From assembly GCF_009765985.1 (NCBI RefSeq), contig NZ_LMUM01000034.1, positions 531,508 through 595,507 of the forward strand: DNA of 64,000 nt. Direction: 5' to 3'. This DNA is from Acidobacterium sp. S8. Lineage in GTDB: Bacteria; Acidobacteriota; Terriglobia; Terriglobales; Acidobacteriaceae. The position numbers and the translations under genes are program-made. Shown piece after piece: positions 18,558 through 27,730 of this stretch. The notes under the pieces are model-generated. The model searched no databases. It was not told the DNA's origin and saw nothing but the letters and a program-made list of their open reading frames with translations. Numbering within the stretch: the stretch's first letter is position 1; each line of letters begins with the position of its first letter.

Positions 18558-18953
18558 ATGGGTTGGTTTAGAACAAAAGAGGGCTTTCTTCCTCAGCTTG
18601 CCTTCGTGCTGCTGGGATTAGCTATTTCTGTGTTCACGTGGGGGCTACAGTACAAACTTTCTCTTTATGACCCGCCACAAGCCATTTCGCACCAGATGCC
18701 GGAAGCCAAACTTCTTTCCAAAGAAGAGCAGGTGAGTAAGACGGAAAGCCCGTTGCTGGACGCTTCGAAAACGATAATGAAGAAAATGGAGCTGATCTTA
18801 TCCAGTATTTTTCTTCTCATCTCACTGGCTCTGAATCTTCGGTATGCACTGAAACCCTCTGGAAGCGTGCGCGATCTGCGCACTTCGTTCCGCCCGCGGC
18901 TTCTCGCCTGCCTGGACGCTTTCTTTTTCCGTCCCCCTCCTGTTATTGCCTGA
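18558..18953 (+). CDS. Hypothetical protein with two membrane segments
   Basis: 131 residues from ATG 18558 (a GTG at 18549 is in frame). Hydrophobic segments near residues 13-30 and 80-98, separated by a polar loop with acidic and basic residues; the end carries many Arg and Pro. No family recognised and no clear ribosome site. It lies divergent from dinB and 120 bases before the RND operon, on the same strand. Confidence 0.5.
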   Translation: MGWFRTKEGFLPQLAFVLLGLAISVFTWGLQYKLSLYDPPQAISHQMPEAKLLSKEEQVSKTESPLLDASKTIMKKMELILSSIFLLISLALNLRYALKPSGSVRDLRTSFRPRLLACLDAFFFRPPPVIA

Positions 18954-19074
18954 TCCCTATCTCCACTTAACAAACTGAACTCAGCCGGCTTCAGTTCTGC
19001 GTGCATTTGCAATCAAAATGTCGTGGCGTAGCTACATGTGCCGGCCAACGCAAGAATAGGCGCATTCAAAATTT

Positions 19075-20331
19075 ATGGGAAGACGAGCTTGCTTGACTCT
19101 CGCAGCAGTGTTGTCGCTGCCTGCTATTTCAGTCCTTGCCGGATGCAGTTCCAGCGCGAGGAGTTCTGATGCCAATGCCAACGCTGCTGTGGCGCCATCC
19201 GCAATGGTAGCAGTGGTGACGCGCGGAGCCATTACTCACACGTTGAATCTGGCGGGACAGTTTCAGCCCTACCAGGTGATTGATGTCCATGCCAAGGTAT
19301 CGGGCTATATCCGGCATATCTATGTGGATATCGGTGACAAGGTTCATCAGGGACAGGTGCTGGCTGTGCTCGAAGTTCCGGAACTGAGCGCGCAGCTAAA
19401 GGGCACGGTTGCAGAAGTTGCACATAGTAAAGATGAGATTACGCGCGAGCAGCATGAAGTTTCGCGGGCCCAGGCGGAACATGCTGCCGTACATGCCGAT
19501 TATTTGCGGTTGAAACAGGCTTCCGCGGCGCAGCCGGGACTCGTCGCAGAACAGGAGCTGGACAACGCGCAGTCGAAGGATCTGGCATCGGGGGCTCAGG
19601 TTGATGCGGCCAAAGCTGCGCTGTCTGCTGCAAAGCAGGAGTCCGACGTCGCGGGCGCAGATAATGAGCGCGTCGGCGCGCTTGCCGATTACACAAGAGT
19701 GACAGCGCCGCTCGACGGCGTTGTTACCTGGCGCTATGCAGATACGGGCGCATTGATTCAGGCAGGCACCTCTTCTGATGTGCAATCGCTTCCCGTGGTA
19801 AAGCTTTCGCAAAGTGGATTGCTGCGTTTACGCCTGCCGGTTCCGGAAGACGCCGTGGAGTTCATCCATGAGGGTTCTGAGGTAAACGTCCATGTCGACG
19901 CGGTGAACCGGACGATCGCGGGGAAGGTAGTACGCTTCACGCGCGACATCAGCGCAGCTACGCGAACGATGGAGACGGAGATCGATGTTGAGAACAAAGA
20001 TCTTTCTCTGACTCCCGGCATGTATGCCAACGCCACATTGGAACTGGAGCGCAAAGACAATGTGCTCACAATTCCGGGGCAGGCAGTGATTCACAATGGC
20101 AGTCATGATTCGGTGTTGATCGTCGATCAGCAGAATCATGTGCAGCAGCGGAAGGTTGTGCTGGGCTTGCAGGGATCGACACTGGTAGAGGTAAAGAACG
20201 GGCTTGCGGAAGGTGATCGCGTCATCACCGGCGGCCAGTCAAAGTATCAGCCCGGCGAAACAGTTGCGCCAAAACTTCAGGCGTTGCCTACATTCGATGT
20301 CGATCAAGAGCAATCGGAAGGCGGACAATAA
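19075..20331 (+). CDS. RND efflux membrane-fusion lipoprotein
   Basis: 418 residues. Lipoprotein signal with the lipobox VLAGC (Cys near 24), then a HlyD/AcrA-like body: barrel-sandwich start HAKVSGYIRHIYVDIGDKVHQGQVLAVLE, a long coiled coil (about residues 105-195), and the hybrid-barrel second half DYTRVTAPLDGVVTWR, VPVPEDAVEFI-like segment, then the beta-barrel and membrane-proximal domains. It couples the inner-membrane pump to the TolC-like channel. The stop TAA overlaps the pump ATG by one base, and the TolC gene follows, so the three are one operon. Confidence 0.93.
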   Translation: MGRRACLTLAAVLSLPAISVLAGCSSSARSSDANANAAVAPSAMVAVVTRGAITHTLNLAGQFQPYQVIDVHAKVSGYIRHIYVDIGDKVHQGQVLAVLEVPELSAQLKGTVAEVAHSKDEITREQHEVSRAQAEHAAVHADYLRLKQASAAQPGLVAEQELDNAQSKDLASGAQVDAAKAALSAAKQESDVAGADNERVGALADYTRVTAPLDGVVTWRYADTGALIQAGTSSDVQSLPVVKLSQSGLLRLRLPVPEDAVEFIHEGSEVNVHVDAVNRTIAGKVVRFTRDISAATRTMETEIDVENKDLSLTPGMYANATLELERKDNVLTIPGQAVIHNGSHDSVLIVDQQNHVQQRKVVLGLQGSTLVEVKNGLAEGDRVITGGQSKYQPGETVAPKLQALPTFDVDQEQSEGGQ

Positions 20332-23300
20332 TGCCTAAATTTGCTCTCAAATATCCCTATTTCATCATCATGATATGCCTTGTGATCGCCGTCGTAGGCG
20401 TTACCAGCATTGTGGGCATGCCGGTCGATCTTTTTCCGGAAATCGATATTCCTGTCGTAGTGGTGGCGACGTTCTATTCGGGCATGCCGCCGCAGCAGAT
20501 TGAAGCGGACATAACCGATACATTTGAACGCTTCTTTACACTGGGGAGCAACATCGATCATATCGAGTCTCGCTCACTCACCGGCGTCAGCCTTATCAAG
20601 ATCTATTTCAAACCGGGCACGGATCGGAATGCGGCTCTCAGCAATATAGCGAACCTTGCCATGGCCGATCTGCGGCGACTGCCTCCGGGAACTTTGCCGC
20701 CGGTGGTGCTCGGCATGGACGCGTCGAGCCAGCCTGTATGTCTCGTCACCTTGAAAGGCCAAGGGCTGAACGAAACAAGCCTGAAAGATCTCGCGCAGTT
20801 TCAGGTGCGCAACCAGATTGCGAATGTTGCCGGGGCGTCAGTCCCTCAGCCATTTGGAGGCCGCTATCGCCAGATCATGGTGTATGTCGATCCGGTAAAG
20901 CTGGAAGCTCACAACATGAGCCTGATGGATGTAGTGCATGGTGTGAATGAATCGAACCTGATTCTGCCTGCTGGCGATGTGCGCATTGGGCCGAAGGATT
21001 ACAACATCTACGCGAACAGCCAAGTGCCTACGCCGGATGAGATCAACGATCTGCCGCTGAAATCGGTCGGCAATGCGTCGGTGATGGTCCGCGATATTGG
21101 CCACGCGGAAGACTCGGGCACGATGCAGACGAACATCGTTCGCATCGATGGTCAGCGTTCGGTCTATATTCCGGTGCTGAAGCAAGGTGGCGACAGCAAC
21201 ACCATCACGATTGTGAATGGGATGAAAGCCGCGATCAAGAATCTGGTGGACATCCCAGCTTCGCTGAAGACGGCGGTTGTCTTCGACCAGTCGCTCTTTG
21301 TGAAATCCGCAGTCAAGAATCTGATTAAAGAAGCCACCATCGGTCTTGTGCTGACGGGCGTGATGATTCTTGTCTTTCTGGGGAGCCCTCGCGCGACATT
21401 TGCCGTGCTGCTTTCAATTCCGCTCTCGGCGCTGGTCTGCCTGCTTTTGATGAAGGCGAAAGGCGGATCGATCAACACGATGTTGTTGGGCGGCCTGGCG
21501 CTGGCCTTCTCACGGCTGATCGATGATTCGGTGGTTGTCCTCGAGAATATCTTCCGTTACATGGAAATGGGTGTGGCTCCGCGCGAAGCGGCGGAAAAAG
21601 GCGGCATGGAGGTTTCACTTGCTGTGCTTGCTGCCACATCAACTACATCGATTGTCTTTTTTCCGGTGACGTTCTTTGCGGGGGTGAGCAAGTATCTCTT
21701 TACCGATCTCGCGCTAGGTGTGGTGCTTTCGATCTTCGCCTCTTACATATTCGCGATGACAGTCGTACCGCTGTACTGCTCGCAGTTTATTCACTTTTCC
21801 CATGGGCACCTGGAAGAAGAGGAGAAGCGAGGATTTTTCCAACGTTTCGAGCGGAAATTCAATCATGGATTTCGCCGCATGCTGGATTATTACGAAGTTC
21901 TGGTGATGCGTGCCATGCGGCGGCCAGGACGAACGGCGCTTATCATTCTGGGCGGAGTCGCGGCCATCCTGGCTGGTCTCTTTCCGTTCCTGGGCAGGTC
22001 TTATTTTCCGCGAACAGATCCCGGCCAGTTTGTCGTCAATATCAAGTGCCCGAGCGGAACGCGCATTGAATTGAGCAACCAGTACATTGCGCAAGTGGAG
22101 AACGAAATTCGCAGCGTAATTCCTTCCGACGAACTGCAGATGATCGTTTCCAACATAGGCATTACGCCCGATCTTTCTGCCATCTACACCACAAATTCGG
22201 CAATGGACACGGCGTTTGTTCAAGTAAGCCTCAAGGATGATCACAAAATAGGAAGTTATGCCTACATGGAACAAGTGCGCCACAAGCTCGCAGCCGACAT
22301 GCCGGAGCTGACGACGTACTTTCAATCTGGAGGTCTTGTAGATTCGGTGATTAATCAGGGGCTGCCTGCGCCGCTCGATATTCAGATCAGCGGAAATGAT
22401 CTCGAACAGTCGTTCGAAATTGCGCGCCAGATCGCAAGGAAGATCAAGCCGTTGAAAAGCGTCAGCGATGTGCTTATTCCGCAGGATCTCAGATATCCGG
22501 GACTCGAACTGAATATCGATCGCGAACGAGCCAGCCTCATCGGGCTTTCTCCGAAGGAAGTAGTGGACAACGTCATCACGGCGATGACTTCGAATGGCAT
22601 GATCGCCCCCAGTTACTGGATCGATCCGAAGACGGGCAATAACTACATGCTTACTGTGCAGTATGGCGAGAAAAAGATCGCCAACATGAGCATGGAAGAC
22701 TTCAAGTCGATTCCGCTGCGCGCGCCGAATGGCACGGACTATACGCCGCTGCAATCGGTGGCGAATATCAAAGAAATCAATACCCCGACCGAAGTCGATC
22801 ACTACCAGATTCGCCGCGTCATCGATGTTTACGTTATGCCGTCGAAGGAATCGCCGGTGGGTGTGAGCCATGATGTGGACGGAGTTCTCAAGAATATTCA
22901 GGCGCCAAAGAACGTTCGCATTCGTGTGCGTGGGTCGGTTGTAAGCATGAATGAATCTTTCCTTCGCTTTGCTATCGGACTGATGCTCTCGATTGCGCTG
23001 GTGTACCTCATTCTGATGGCGCAGTTCACCTCCTTTGTCGATCCGTTCATCATCCTCATGGCGATTCCGCCGGGACTAGCCGGGGTTGTTCTCACTCTGC
23101 TGGTTACAGGCAGCACGCTCAACATCATGTCGCTGATGGGCGTGATCATGATGACCGGTATTGTTGTCTCGAACAGCATCCTGATCGTGGAATTCGCAAC
23201 GGTTCTGCATGAGCAGGGTAAAACGCTGCTGGAGTCAGTGGTTCAATCCTGCAAGATTCGTCTCAGGCCCATTCTGATGACATCGCTGGCTACTCTCCTC

Positions 23301-23486
23301 GGCATGATTCCTATGGCGCTTGGCATCGAGGCTGGAAGCGAGCAGTATGCGCCTCTGGCCCGCGCCATTATCGGCGGTCTGGCAGTGTCAGTGATCGTCA
23401 CGGTCTTTCTTGTGCCAGCTGTGTACCTGCTTGTCCATGGCAGAAAAGAAAGGGAAACGGTATTTGCACAGGAGGTGAGCCAGTGA
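20331..23486 (+). CDS. RND-family multidrug/solvent efflux pump (AcrB-like)
   Basis: 1051 residues, the standard size of AcrB-type pumps, which exchange protons for drugs or solvents in the inner membrane. The pattern includes PYFIIMICLVIAVVGVTSIVGMP (TM1), the periplasmic porter loops, a central IDDSVVVLENIFRYMEMG (proton-relay Asp pair in the TM4-like DD), the second half with LIVEFATVLHEQ, and the end helix VFLVPAVYLLVHG. The helix that holds the conserved residue in TM10 is also present (LMGVIMMTGIVVSNSILIVEFA). Ends GTGA-overlapping with the TolC gene. Substrate unknown. Confidence 0.96.
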   Translation: MPKFALKYPYFIIMICLVIAVVGVTSIVGMPVDLFPEIDIPVVVVATFYSGMPPQQIEADITDTFERFFTLGSNIDHIESRSLTGVSLIKIYFKPGTDRNAALSNIANLAMADLRRLPPGTLPPVVLGMDASSQPVCLVTLKGQGLNETSLKDLAQFQVRNQIANVAGASVPQPFGGRYRQIMVYVDPVKLEAHNMSLMDVVHGVNESNLILPAGDVRIGPKDYNIYANSQVPTPDEINDLPLKSVGNASVMVRDIGHAEDSGTMQTNIVRIDGQRSVYIPVLKQGGDSNTITIVNGMKAAIKNLVDIPASLKTAVVFDQSLFVKSAVKNLIKEATIGLVLTGVMILVFLGSPRATFAVLLSIPLSALVCLLLMKAKGGSINTMLLGGLALAFSRLIDDSVVVLENIFRYMEMGVAPREAAEKGGMEVSLAVLAATSTTSIVFFPVTFFAGVSKYLFTDLALGVVLSIFASYIFAMTVVPLYCSQFIHFSHGHLEEEEKRGFFQRFERKFNHGFRRMLDYYEVLVMRAMRRPGRTALIILGGVAAILAGLFPFLGRSYFPRTDPGQFVVNIKCPSGTRIELSNQYIAQVENEIRSVIPSDELQMIVSNIGITPDLSAIYTTNSAMDTAFVQVSLKDDHKIGSYAYMEQVRHKLAADMPELTTYFQSGGLVDSVINQGLPAPLDIQISGNDLEQSFEIARQIARKIKPLKSVSDVLIPQDLRYPGLELNIDRERASLIGLSPKEVVDNVITAMTSNGMIAPSYWIDPKTGNNYMLTVQYGEKKIANMSMEDFKSIPLRAPNGTDYTPLQSVANIKEINTPTEVDHYQIRRVIDVYVMPSKESPVGVSHDVDGVLKNIQAPKNVRIRVRGSVVSMNESFLRFAIGLMLSIALVYLILMAQFTSFVDPFIILMAIPPGLAGVVLTLLVTGSTLNIMSLMGVIMMTGIVVSNSILIVEFATVLHEQGKTLLESVVQSCKIRLRPILMTSLATLLGMIPMALGIEAGSEQYAPLARAIIGGLAVSVIVTVFLVPAVYLLVHGRKERETVFAQEVSQ

Positions 23487-24904
23487 TCTGGCACTGTAAG
23501 CTTTCGATTCCATTGGCCCTCGTTCTGACGACGGGAGCTGTCACTGGATTTGCGCAGACAGCTACGGGGGCGCGGCCGCTTCCTGATGCTCCCCCCGCAC
23601 TTCTGCTTGCACAGAATGTGGGGTCGGCTACAGGGACGGATGTTCTAAAGCAGGCGAGTCCAGATGCGGGGGCTGCGAATCAGCAACTAACGAGAAGAGA
23701 CACAGAGGAGATGGCGATCAAGAATAATCCACGCATCCGCGTGGGCCGTTTGCTGGCTCTGGCTCAGCACCAGGTAGTGCGTGAAACGAGAGCGGCAGAG
23801 TTGCCAACCGCGAATGCAAGCGTCACAGCGGTTGAGGCGGAAGAGGGAAGCCGAATATCGGCTGGCTCGCTTACCGCATCCAGATTGATAAACCATGCGG
23901 GAGCGGGGGGAAGCTTCACCCAGTTGATTACGGACTTTGGACGGACGCGGAATCTGGTGGCGTCTTCCAAGCTGCAGGAGCAGGCGCAGAATGCAAACGC
24001 TCTGGCCACCACCGAAGATATCGTTCTGGCTACCGATCAGGCTTTTTACAATGCCCTGCAGGCTCAGGCGATGCTCAAAGTTGCGGAGCAGACAGTCAGC
24101 ACTCGCCAGACGACCCAGACGCAGGTCAACGAAATGACGAAGAACAAACTCAAGTCGACACTTGATTTGAGTTTTGCGGACGTCAATCTTTCGCAGTCAA
24201 AGCTGCTATTGCTGGATGCGCAGAACAACGCCGACTCTACAATGGCGGCACTCGATGCTGTGCTCGGTTTTGACCGTCAGGTTACATACGAGCTGGTGGA
24301 TAATCCAGCTCCACTTCAGTCGCCACCGTCTGATGTGAGCCAGCTGATACAGCTTGGGCTGCAGCAAAGGCCTGATCTGCAGGCGCTCAACTATAACCAG
24401 CAGGCTGCGCTGAAACAAAAAAATGCCGATCGCGATCAGATGTTGCCTTCGATTAGCGCTGCGGGCACTGCTGGCACGGTACCTGTTCGAGCGGACCAAT
24501 ACTACACAGCGAACTGGTGGGGCGCGATCGGAGTCAATGTAAACATTCCGGTGTTCAACGGATTTCTTTACAGCGCGCAGACAAAGGAGGCGGCCATTCG
24601 CGCCGAGGCAGCGGGTGAGCAGGGCCGCGATCTGCGCAACAATATCGTTCGCGATATTCGCACTTCATGGCTGGCGGCGAATGCGGCGTTTCAGCGGGTC
24701 GCTGTCACGCAAGATCTTCTGAAACAGGCGAATCTCGCGCTGGGGCTGGCACAGACGCGCTACAAGCTGGGATTGAGTTCCATTGTTGAGCTTAGCCAGG
24801 CCGAGTTGCAGCAAACCGACGCCGCCATCGACAACACGAATGCACGTTACCAATATCGGCTTTCATTGGCGACGCTCAACTACCAAACGGGTACTGCCCC
24901 ATGA
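23483..24904 (+). CDS. TolC-family outer-membrane channel
   Basis: 473 residues, GTG start with GGAGGTGAGCCA upstream and a 4-base overlap with the pump stop. Signal peptide ends near GFAQT. Two repeats of an outer-membrane efflux domain: SKLQEQAQNANALATTEDIVLATDQAFYNALQAQ in the first half and NYQQAALKQKNADRD.. VNIPVFNGFLYSAQTKEAAIRAE in the second, typical of TolC/OprM proteins with long alpha-helical barrels. It completes the tripartite pump. Confidence 0.93.
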   Translation: MIWHCKLSIPLALVLTTGAVTGFAQTATGARPLPDAPPALLLAQNVGSATGTDVLKQASPDAGAANQQLTRRDTEEMAIKNNPRIRVGRLLALAQHQVVRETRAAELPTANASVTAVEAEEGSRISAGSLTASRLINHAGAGGSFTQLITDFGRTRNLVASSKLQEQAQNANALATTEDIVLATDQAFYNALQAQAMLKVAEQTVSTRQTTQTQVNEMTKNKLKSTLDLSFADVNLSQSKLLLLDAQNNADSTMAALDAVLGFDRQVTYELVDNPAPLQSPPSDVSQLIQLGLQQRPDLQALNYNQQAALKQKNADRDQMLPSISAAGTAGTVPVRADQYYTANWWGAIGVNVNIPVFNGFLYSAQTKEAAIRAEAAGEQGRDLRNNIVRDIRTSWLAANAAFQRVAVTQDLLKQANLALGLAQTRYKLGLSSIVELSQAELQQTDAAIDNTNARYQYRLSLATLNYQTGTAP

Positions 24905-24991
24905 CAGAAAGCGCGCAAAAAATTCATCTCGTGCCGTTTTCCACGCGTATACTGCTTCGGCGGACTGGAGTCCGCTGCAGGAGTTTGTGAG

Positions 24992-25450
24992 ATGGAAAAC
25001 TCAGTTATGGGATTAACACCGTATCTGACGGTCAGCGATGCCAAAGCGGCCACCGAATTCTATAAAAACGCCCTGGGCGCGAAAGAGATCAGGAGCCATA
25101 TGGCTCCTGACGGGAAAAGATACATGCACGTCCACCTTGATATTCGCGGCAGCGCATTGATGTTTGCCGACGACTTTCCGGAGTACAACGGCGGAAAAAG
25201 CCGTACACCGCAGGGGCTTGGCGGATCGCCGGTGATATTACATTTGCAGGTGGAAGATGGCCAGCAGACCTGGGATCGCGCAATTGCCGCAGGCGCGACT
25301 GCGACCATGCCGTTTATGGAGCAGTTCTGGGGAGATCTTTACGGGCAATTCACCGATCCGTTCGGGCACCAGTGGTCGATCGGGCAATCCGTCAAGAAAC
25401 CGACGGAGGCCGAGATACAGGAAGGCGCCAAGGCTGCTTTCAAGGCGTGA
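24992..25450 (+). CDS. VOC/PhnB-like protein
   Basis: 152 residues from ATG 24992; AGGAG lies eight bases before. Same subfamily as the gene at 4200: TPYLTVSDAKAATEFYKNALGAKE, then HVHLDIRGSALMFADDFPE, LHLQVEDGQQTWDRAIAAGA, DPFGHQWSIGQ. Probably a dimeric metal-binding fold; ligand unknown. Eighty-seven bases after the RND operon and with its own ribosome site. Confidence 0.85.
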   Translation: MENSVMGLTPYLTVSDAKAATEFYKNALGAKEIRSHMAPDGKRYMHVHLDIRGSALMFADDFPEYNGGKSRTPQGLGGSPVILHLQVEDGQQTWDRAIAAGATATMPFMEQFWGDLYGQFTDPFGHQWSIGQSVKKPTEAEIQEGAKAAFKA

Positions 25451-25454
25451 AACA

Positions 25455-25485
25455 GACCGGGAGCAACATCGCGCTGTTCCCGGTC
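25455..25485. terminator. Terminator between convergent genes
   Basis: GACCGGGAGCA / TGTTCCCGGTC, 11-bp stem with one G-T wobble, 9-base loop, between the VOC gene (+) and the DUF4097 gene (-). Confidence 0.6.
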
Positions 25486-25495
25486 CCTTCTTCGA

Positions 25496-26347
25496 TTAGT
25501 GAATCCGGATATCGCCTGACCCGGTTTCGATACGCACTGTTGGGCCACCACCGTTTACGTCGCCGGTGATGTGGTGCTTCTCAAAGCTGCCGTGAGTGCT
25601 GATCGGCGGATCGCTGTGAACATCGCCCGAACCGGTCTGCGCATCGAGCGAGAAGTGTGCGCTGCCGGTTGTGAGCGTGACCGAGCCGGAGCCGGTTTGA
25701 AGCCGCCAATTCGCCGTGGGCTGCCCTTGAATCTCGATATCACCCGAGCCGGTCTCGGCATATAGATCGCCCTGTACGCCTTTGAGGTGAATGGTTCCGC
25801 TGCCGGTCTGTGCCTTGACGCCGGTAGGCGATTTCAACTCGGCGCGAATATCGCCAGAGCCGGTTTCGAGCGTGGTGCGTCCGCTCAGTCCGGAGGCATC
25901 GATGGAGCCGGAGCCGGTGTCGAGCTTGGCGGGTCCAGCCAGATCAGCCACATGAATATCCCCGGAACCGCTATTCGCAGCCAGGTCAGTACCTTTCGGC
26001 GTAGTGATGTCGTAGTCGATTGCGATGTTCTTATATTCGGTATGCTTGCCGATGGCGATGATGTTTCCACTCTGCTCGATTGGCGGATTGGAAACGACCT
26101 GATTGACCCGCTCTTCCGGCGAGCCCATATCGACCCAGCTGTTCCACTTGGCAGCATGCACATGGCCAATAATGTGGACGCTCCCATCAGAGCCCGGCGT
26201 GACATGGATGTAGCCGGATCCGGTATTGACGCTGAGGGTTACGTTGCCGCTGGTGTGAAGCGTTTTGTCGAAGGTACCGTCTGCTGCAAGAAGTACTGTG
26301 GGAGCGAGCAGCAGAGCCGTGACTGCAAGTGCTTTATGGAGATGCAT
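25496..26347 (-). CDS. DUF4097-type repeat protein, secreted
   Basis: 283 residues: signal peptide ending PTVLLAADG, then a low-complexity-like beta repeat with nine (N/D/E/Q/S)-x-GSG turns, eight reading TGSG (about every 18-25 residues; for example NTGSGYIHV, ETGSGDIRA, QTGSGTIHL). This is the DUF4097/putative-adhesin pattern, expected to form a right-handed beta-solenoid. Shine-Dalgarno-like AAGGA lies upstream. It sits in a surface-protein/efflux neighbourhood and is followed, on the same strand, by the HlyD-type gene upstream in transcription order (26413-27615), so they may be co-transcribed. Confidence 0.8.
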   Translation of the reverse strand: MHLHKALAVTALLLAPTVLLAADGTFDKTLHTSGNVTLSVNTGSGYIHVTPGSDGSVHIIGHVHAAKWNSWVDMGSPEERVNQVVSNPPIEQSGNIIAIGKHTEYKNIAIDYDITTPKGTDLAANSGSGDIHVADLAGPAKLDTGSGSIDASGLSGRTTLETGSGDIRAELKSPTGVKAQTGSGTIHLKGVQGDLYAETGSGDIEIQGQPTANWRLQTGSGSVTLTTGSAHFSLDAQTGSGDVHSDPPISTHGSFEKHHITGDVNGGGPTVRIETGSGDIRIH

Positions 26348-26412
26348 ACTTTTCGATCCTTTTGCCGGGAACAGAAGGCGTTATATAGGGGTAAACAACC
26401 GGCACAACTACT

Positions 26413-27615
26413 CTACTGCTGAAGTATGACGGTGTCTCCCTCTTTTAATCCATCGAGAATTTCGGTCTTGCTGCCGTTGGAAATCCCCGCTTTGACCGGA
26501 ATCTTGCGCTGACCGTCTTTTTGTTTGGGGTCGGGAACGAAGACGAAGGCGTTTTTCTGATTGTCATAGACCAGCGCCTGCTCCGGAACCGTGAGCGCGT
26601 TCTTGTGCTCGGTAATCAAAACCTCGGCATTGGCCGTCATATTGGCTTTCAGCTCTCCAGTCGGATTATCGATCGAAACGCGGACTTCAAAGGTGGTTAC
26701 GTTGTCTTTTTCCACGCCGAGGGGTGCAATTTTGGTGACTTTACCGTTGAAGGATTTGGTTGGAAAAGACTCGACGCGGATGCGTGCTGGCTGGCCCAGG
26801 TAAACGCTGCCTATATCCGCCTCATCCATTTTCCCCTGCACGTATACCTGGGTGGTGTCTCCAAGCGTCATGACCAGCGTTGCTGTCGAGCCGAGCACGA
26901 GAATGGAGCTGACCGCATCGCCCATTTCCACGTCGCGCGAGAGCACGACCCCGTCCATGGGAGAGACCAGCGTGGTGTAGCTGAGCTGTTCGTTGAGCTG
27001 GTCAAGGCTGGCCTGTGCCTGCTGTACCTGGGCCGCGGCCTGCTTCAGCTTGGCCTGATCGACGCTGATCTGAGCGACCGATGAGTCGCGCTTATTTTCT
27101 GCGGCGACGTAGTTGCGCTGCGCATCGTCAAGCGTTTGTTGCGAGACGATGCCGTCATTCTGCATGGCGCGGTTGCGGTCATAGGTGGACTTGTACATCG
27201 GCAGATCGGGAGCCGCTGCGTTGACCTTATCCTGATCGATATTCGCCTTGTAGGTGACGACATTAGCTTCGGCGGCGGCGAGTTGTGCCTTCTGCGCTGC
27301 AACCTGGGCGAGAATTTCCTGCTGATCGAGCTGCGCCAGCACCTCGCCTTTGTGGACATGCTGGTTGATGTCGACATACAGCTTTTCTACAATGCCGCTG
27401 GCTTTGGATTTAAGCTCTACTTTGGTGATGGGCTGGATTTTCCCCGTGGCAACTACGCTTTTGGCGATGTCACCGCGGGTGGCCTTGGCGAGTTTGCCGG
27501 GCTCGATTTTGCTGCCGTTGCCGCGTGCGAACGCGACTGCCGCTATGAGTGCCACCACAACTGCCGGGATCGCCCAGAGCCACCATCTTTTCTTTCGTTT
27601 ACGCTGAGTTGTCAC
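26413..27615 (-). CDS. HlyD/MacA-family efflux fusion protein
   Basis: 400 residues with GTG start (GGGAG upstream). Cytosolic basic end, one TM helix (WWLWAIPAVVVALIAAVAF), then VELKSKASGIVEKLYVDINQHVHKGEVLAQLD, a coiled-coil hairpin (about 110-215) and the reverse half YTTLVSPMDGVVLSRDVEMGDAV. Most like MacA, which pairs with a MacB-type ABC pump; no MacB gene adjoins it. An orphan ADOP permease of related fold occurs at 43388. It lies 65 bases before the DUF4097 gene on the same strand. Confidence 0.88.
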   Translation of the reverse strand: MTTQRKRKKRWWLWAIPAVVVALIAAVAFARGNGSKIEPGKLAKATRGDIAKSVVATGKIQPITKVELKSKASGIVEKLYVDINQHVHKGEVLAQLDQQEILAQVAAQKAQLAAAEANVVTYKANIDQDKVNAAAPDLPMYKSTYDRNRAMQNDGIVSQQTLDDAQRNYVAAENKRDSSVAQISVDQAKLKQAAAQVQQAQASLDQLNEQLSYTTLVSPMDGVVLSRDVEMGDAVSSILVLGSTATLVMTLGDTTQVYVQGKMDEADIGSVYLGQPARIRVESFPTKSFNGKVTKIAPLGVEKDNVTTFEVRVSIDNPTGELKANMTANAEVLITEHKNALTVPEQALVYDNQKNAFVFVPDPKQKDGQRKIPVKAGISNGSKTEILDGLKEGDTVILQQ

Positions 27616-27730
27616 CGGTCACGCTCCCGCTGATTAGACTTTCCGTTTACAAATTGGGCACTTGCCGGATAGGTATACGAAACGGGCGAAGCGTTGGTTC
27701 CGTAATACGAACTGTTAAACTCAGGGGAAA

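Noticed and set aside
21714-22871. Long open frame on the strand opposite the RND pump
   Set aside because: Antisense shadow of a codon-biased gene; composition rich in Arg and His with no family likeness.
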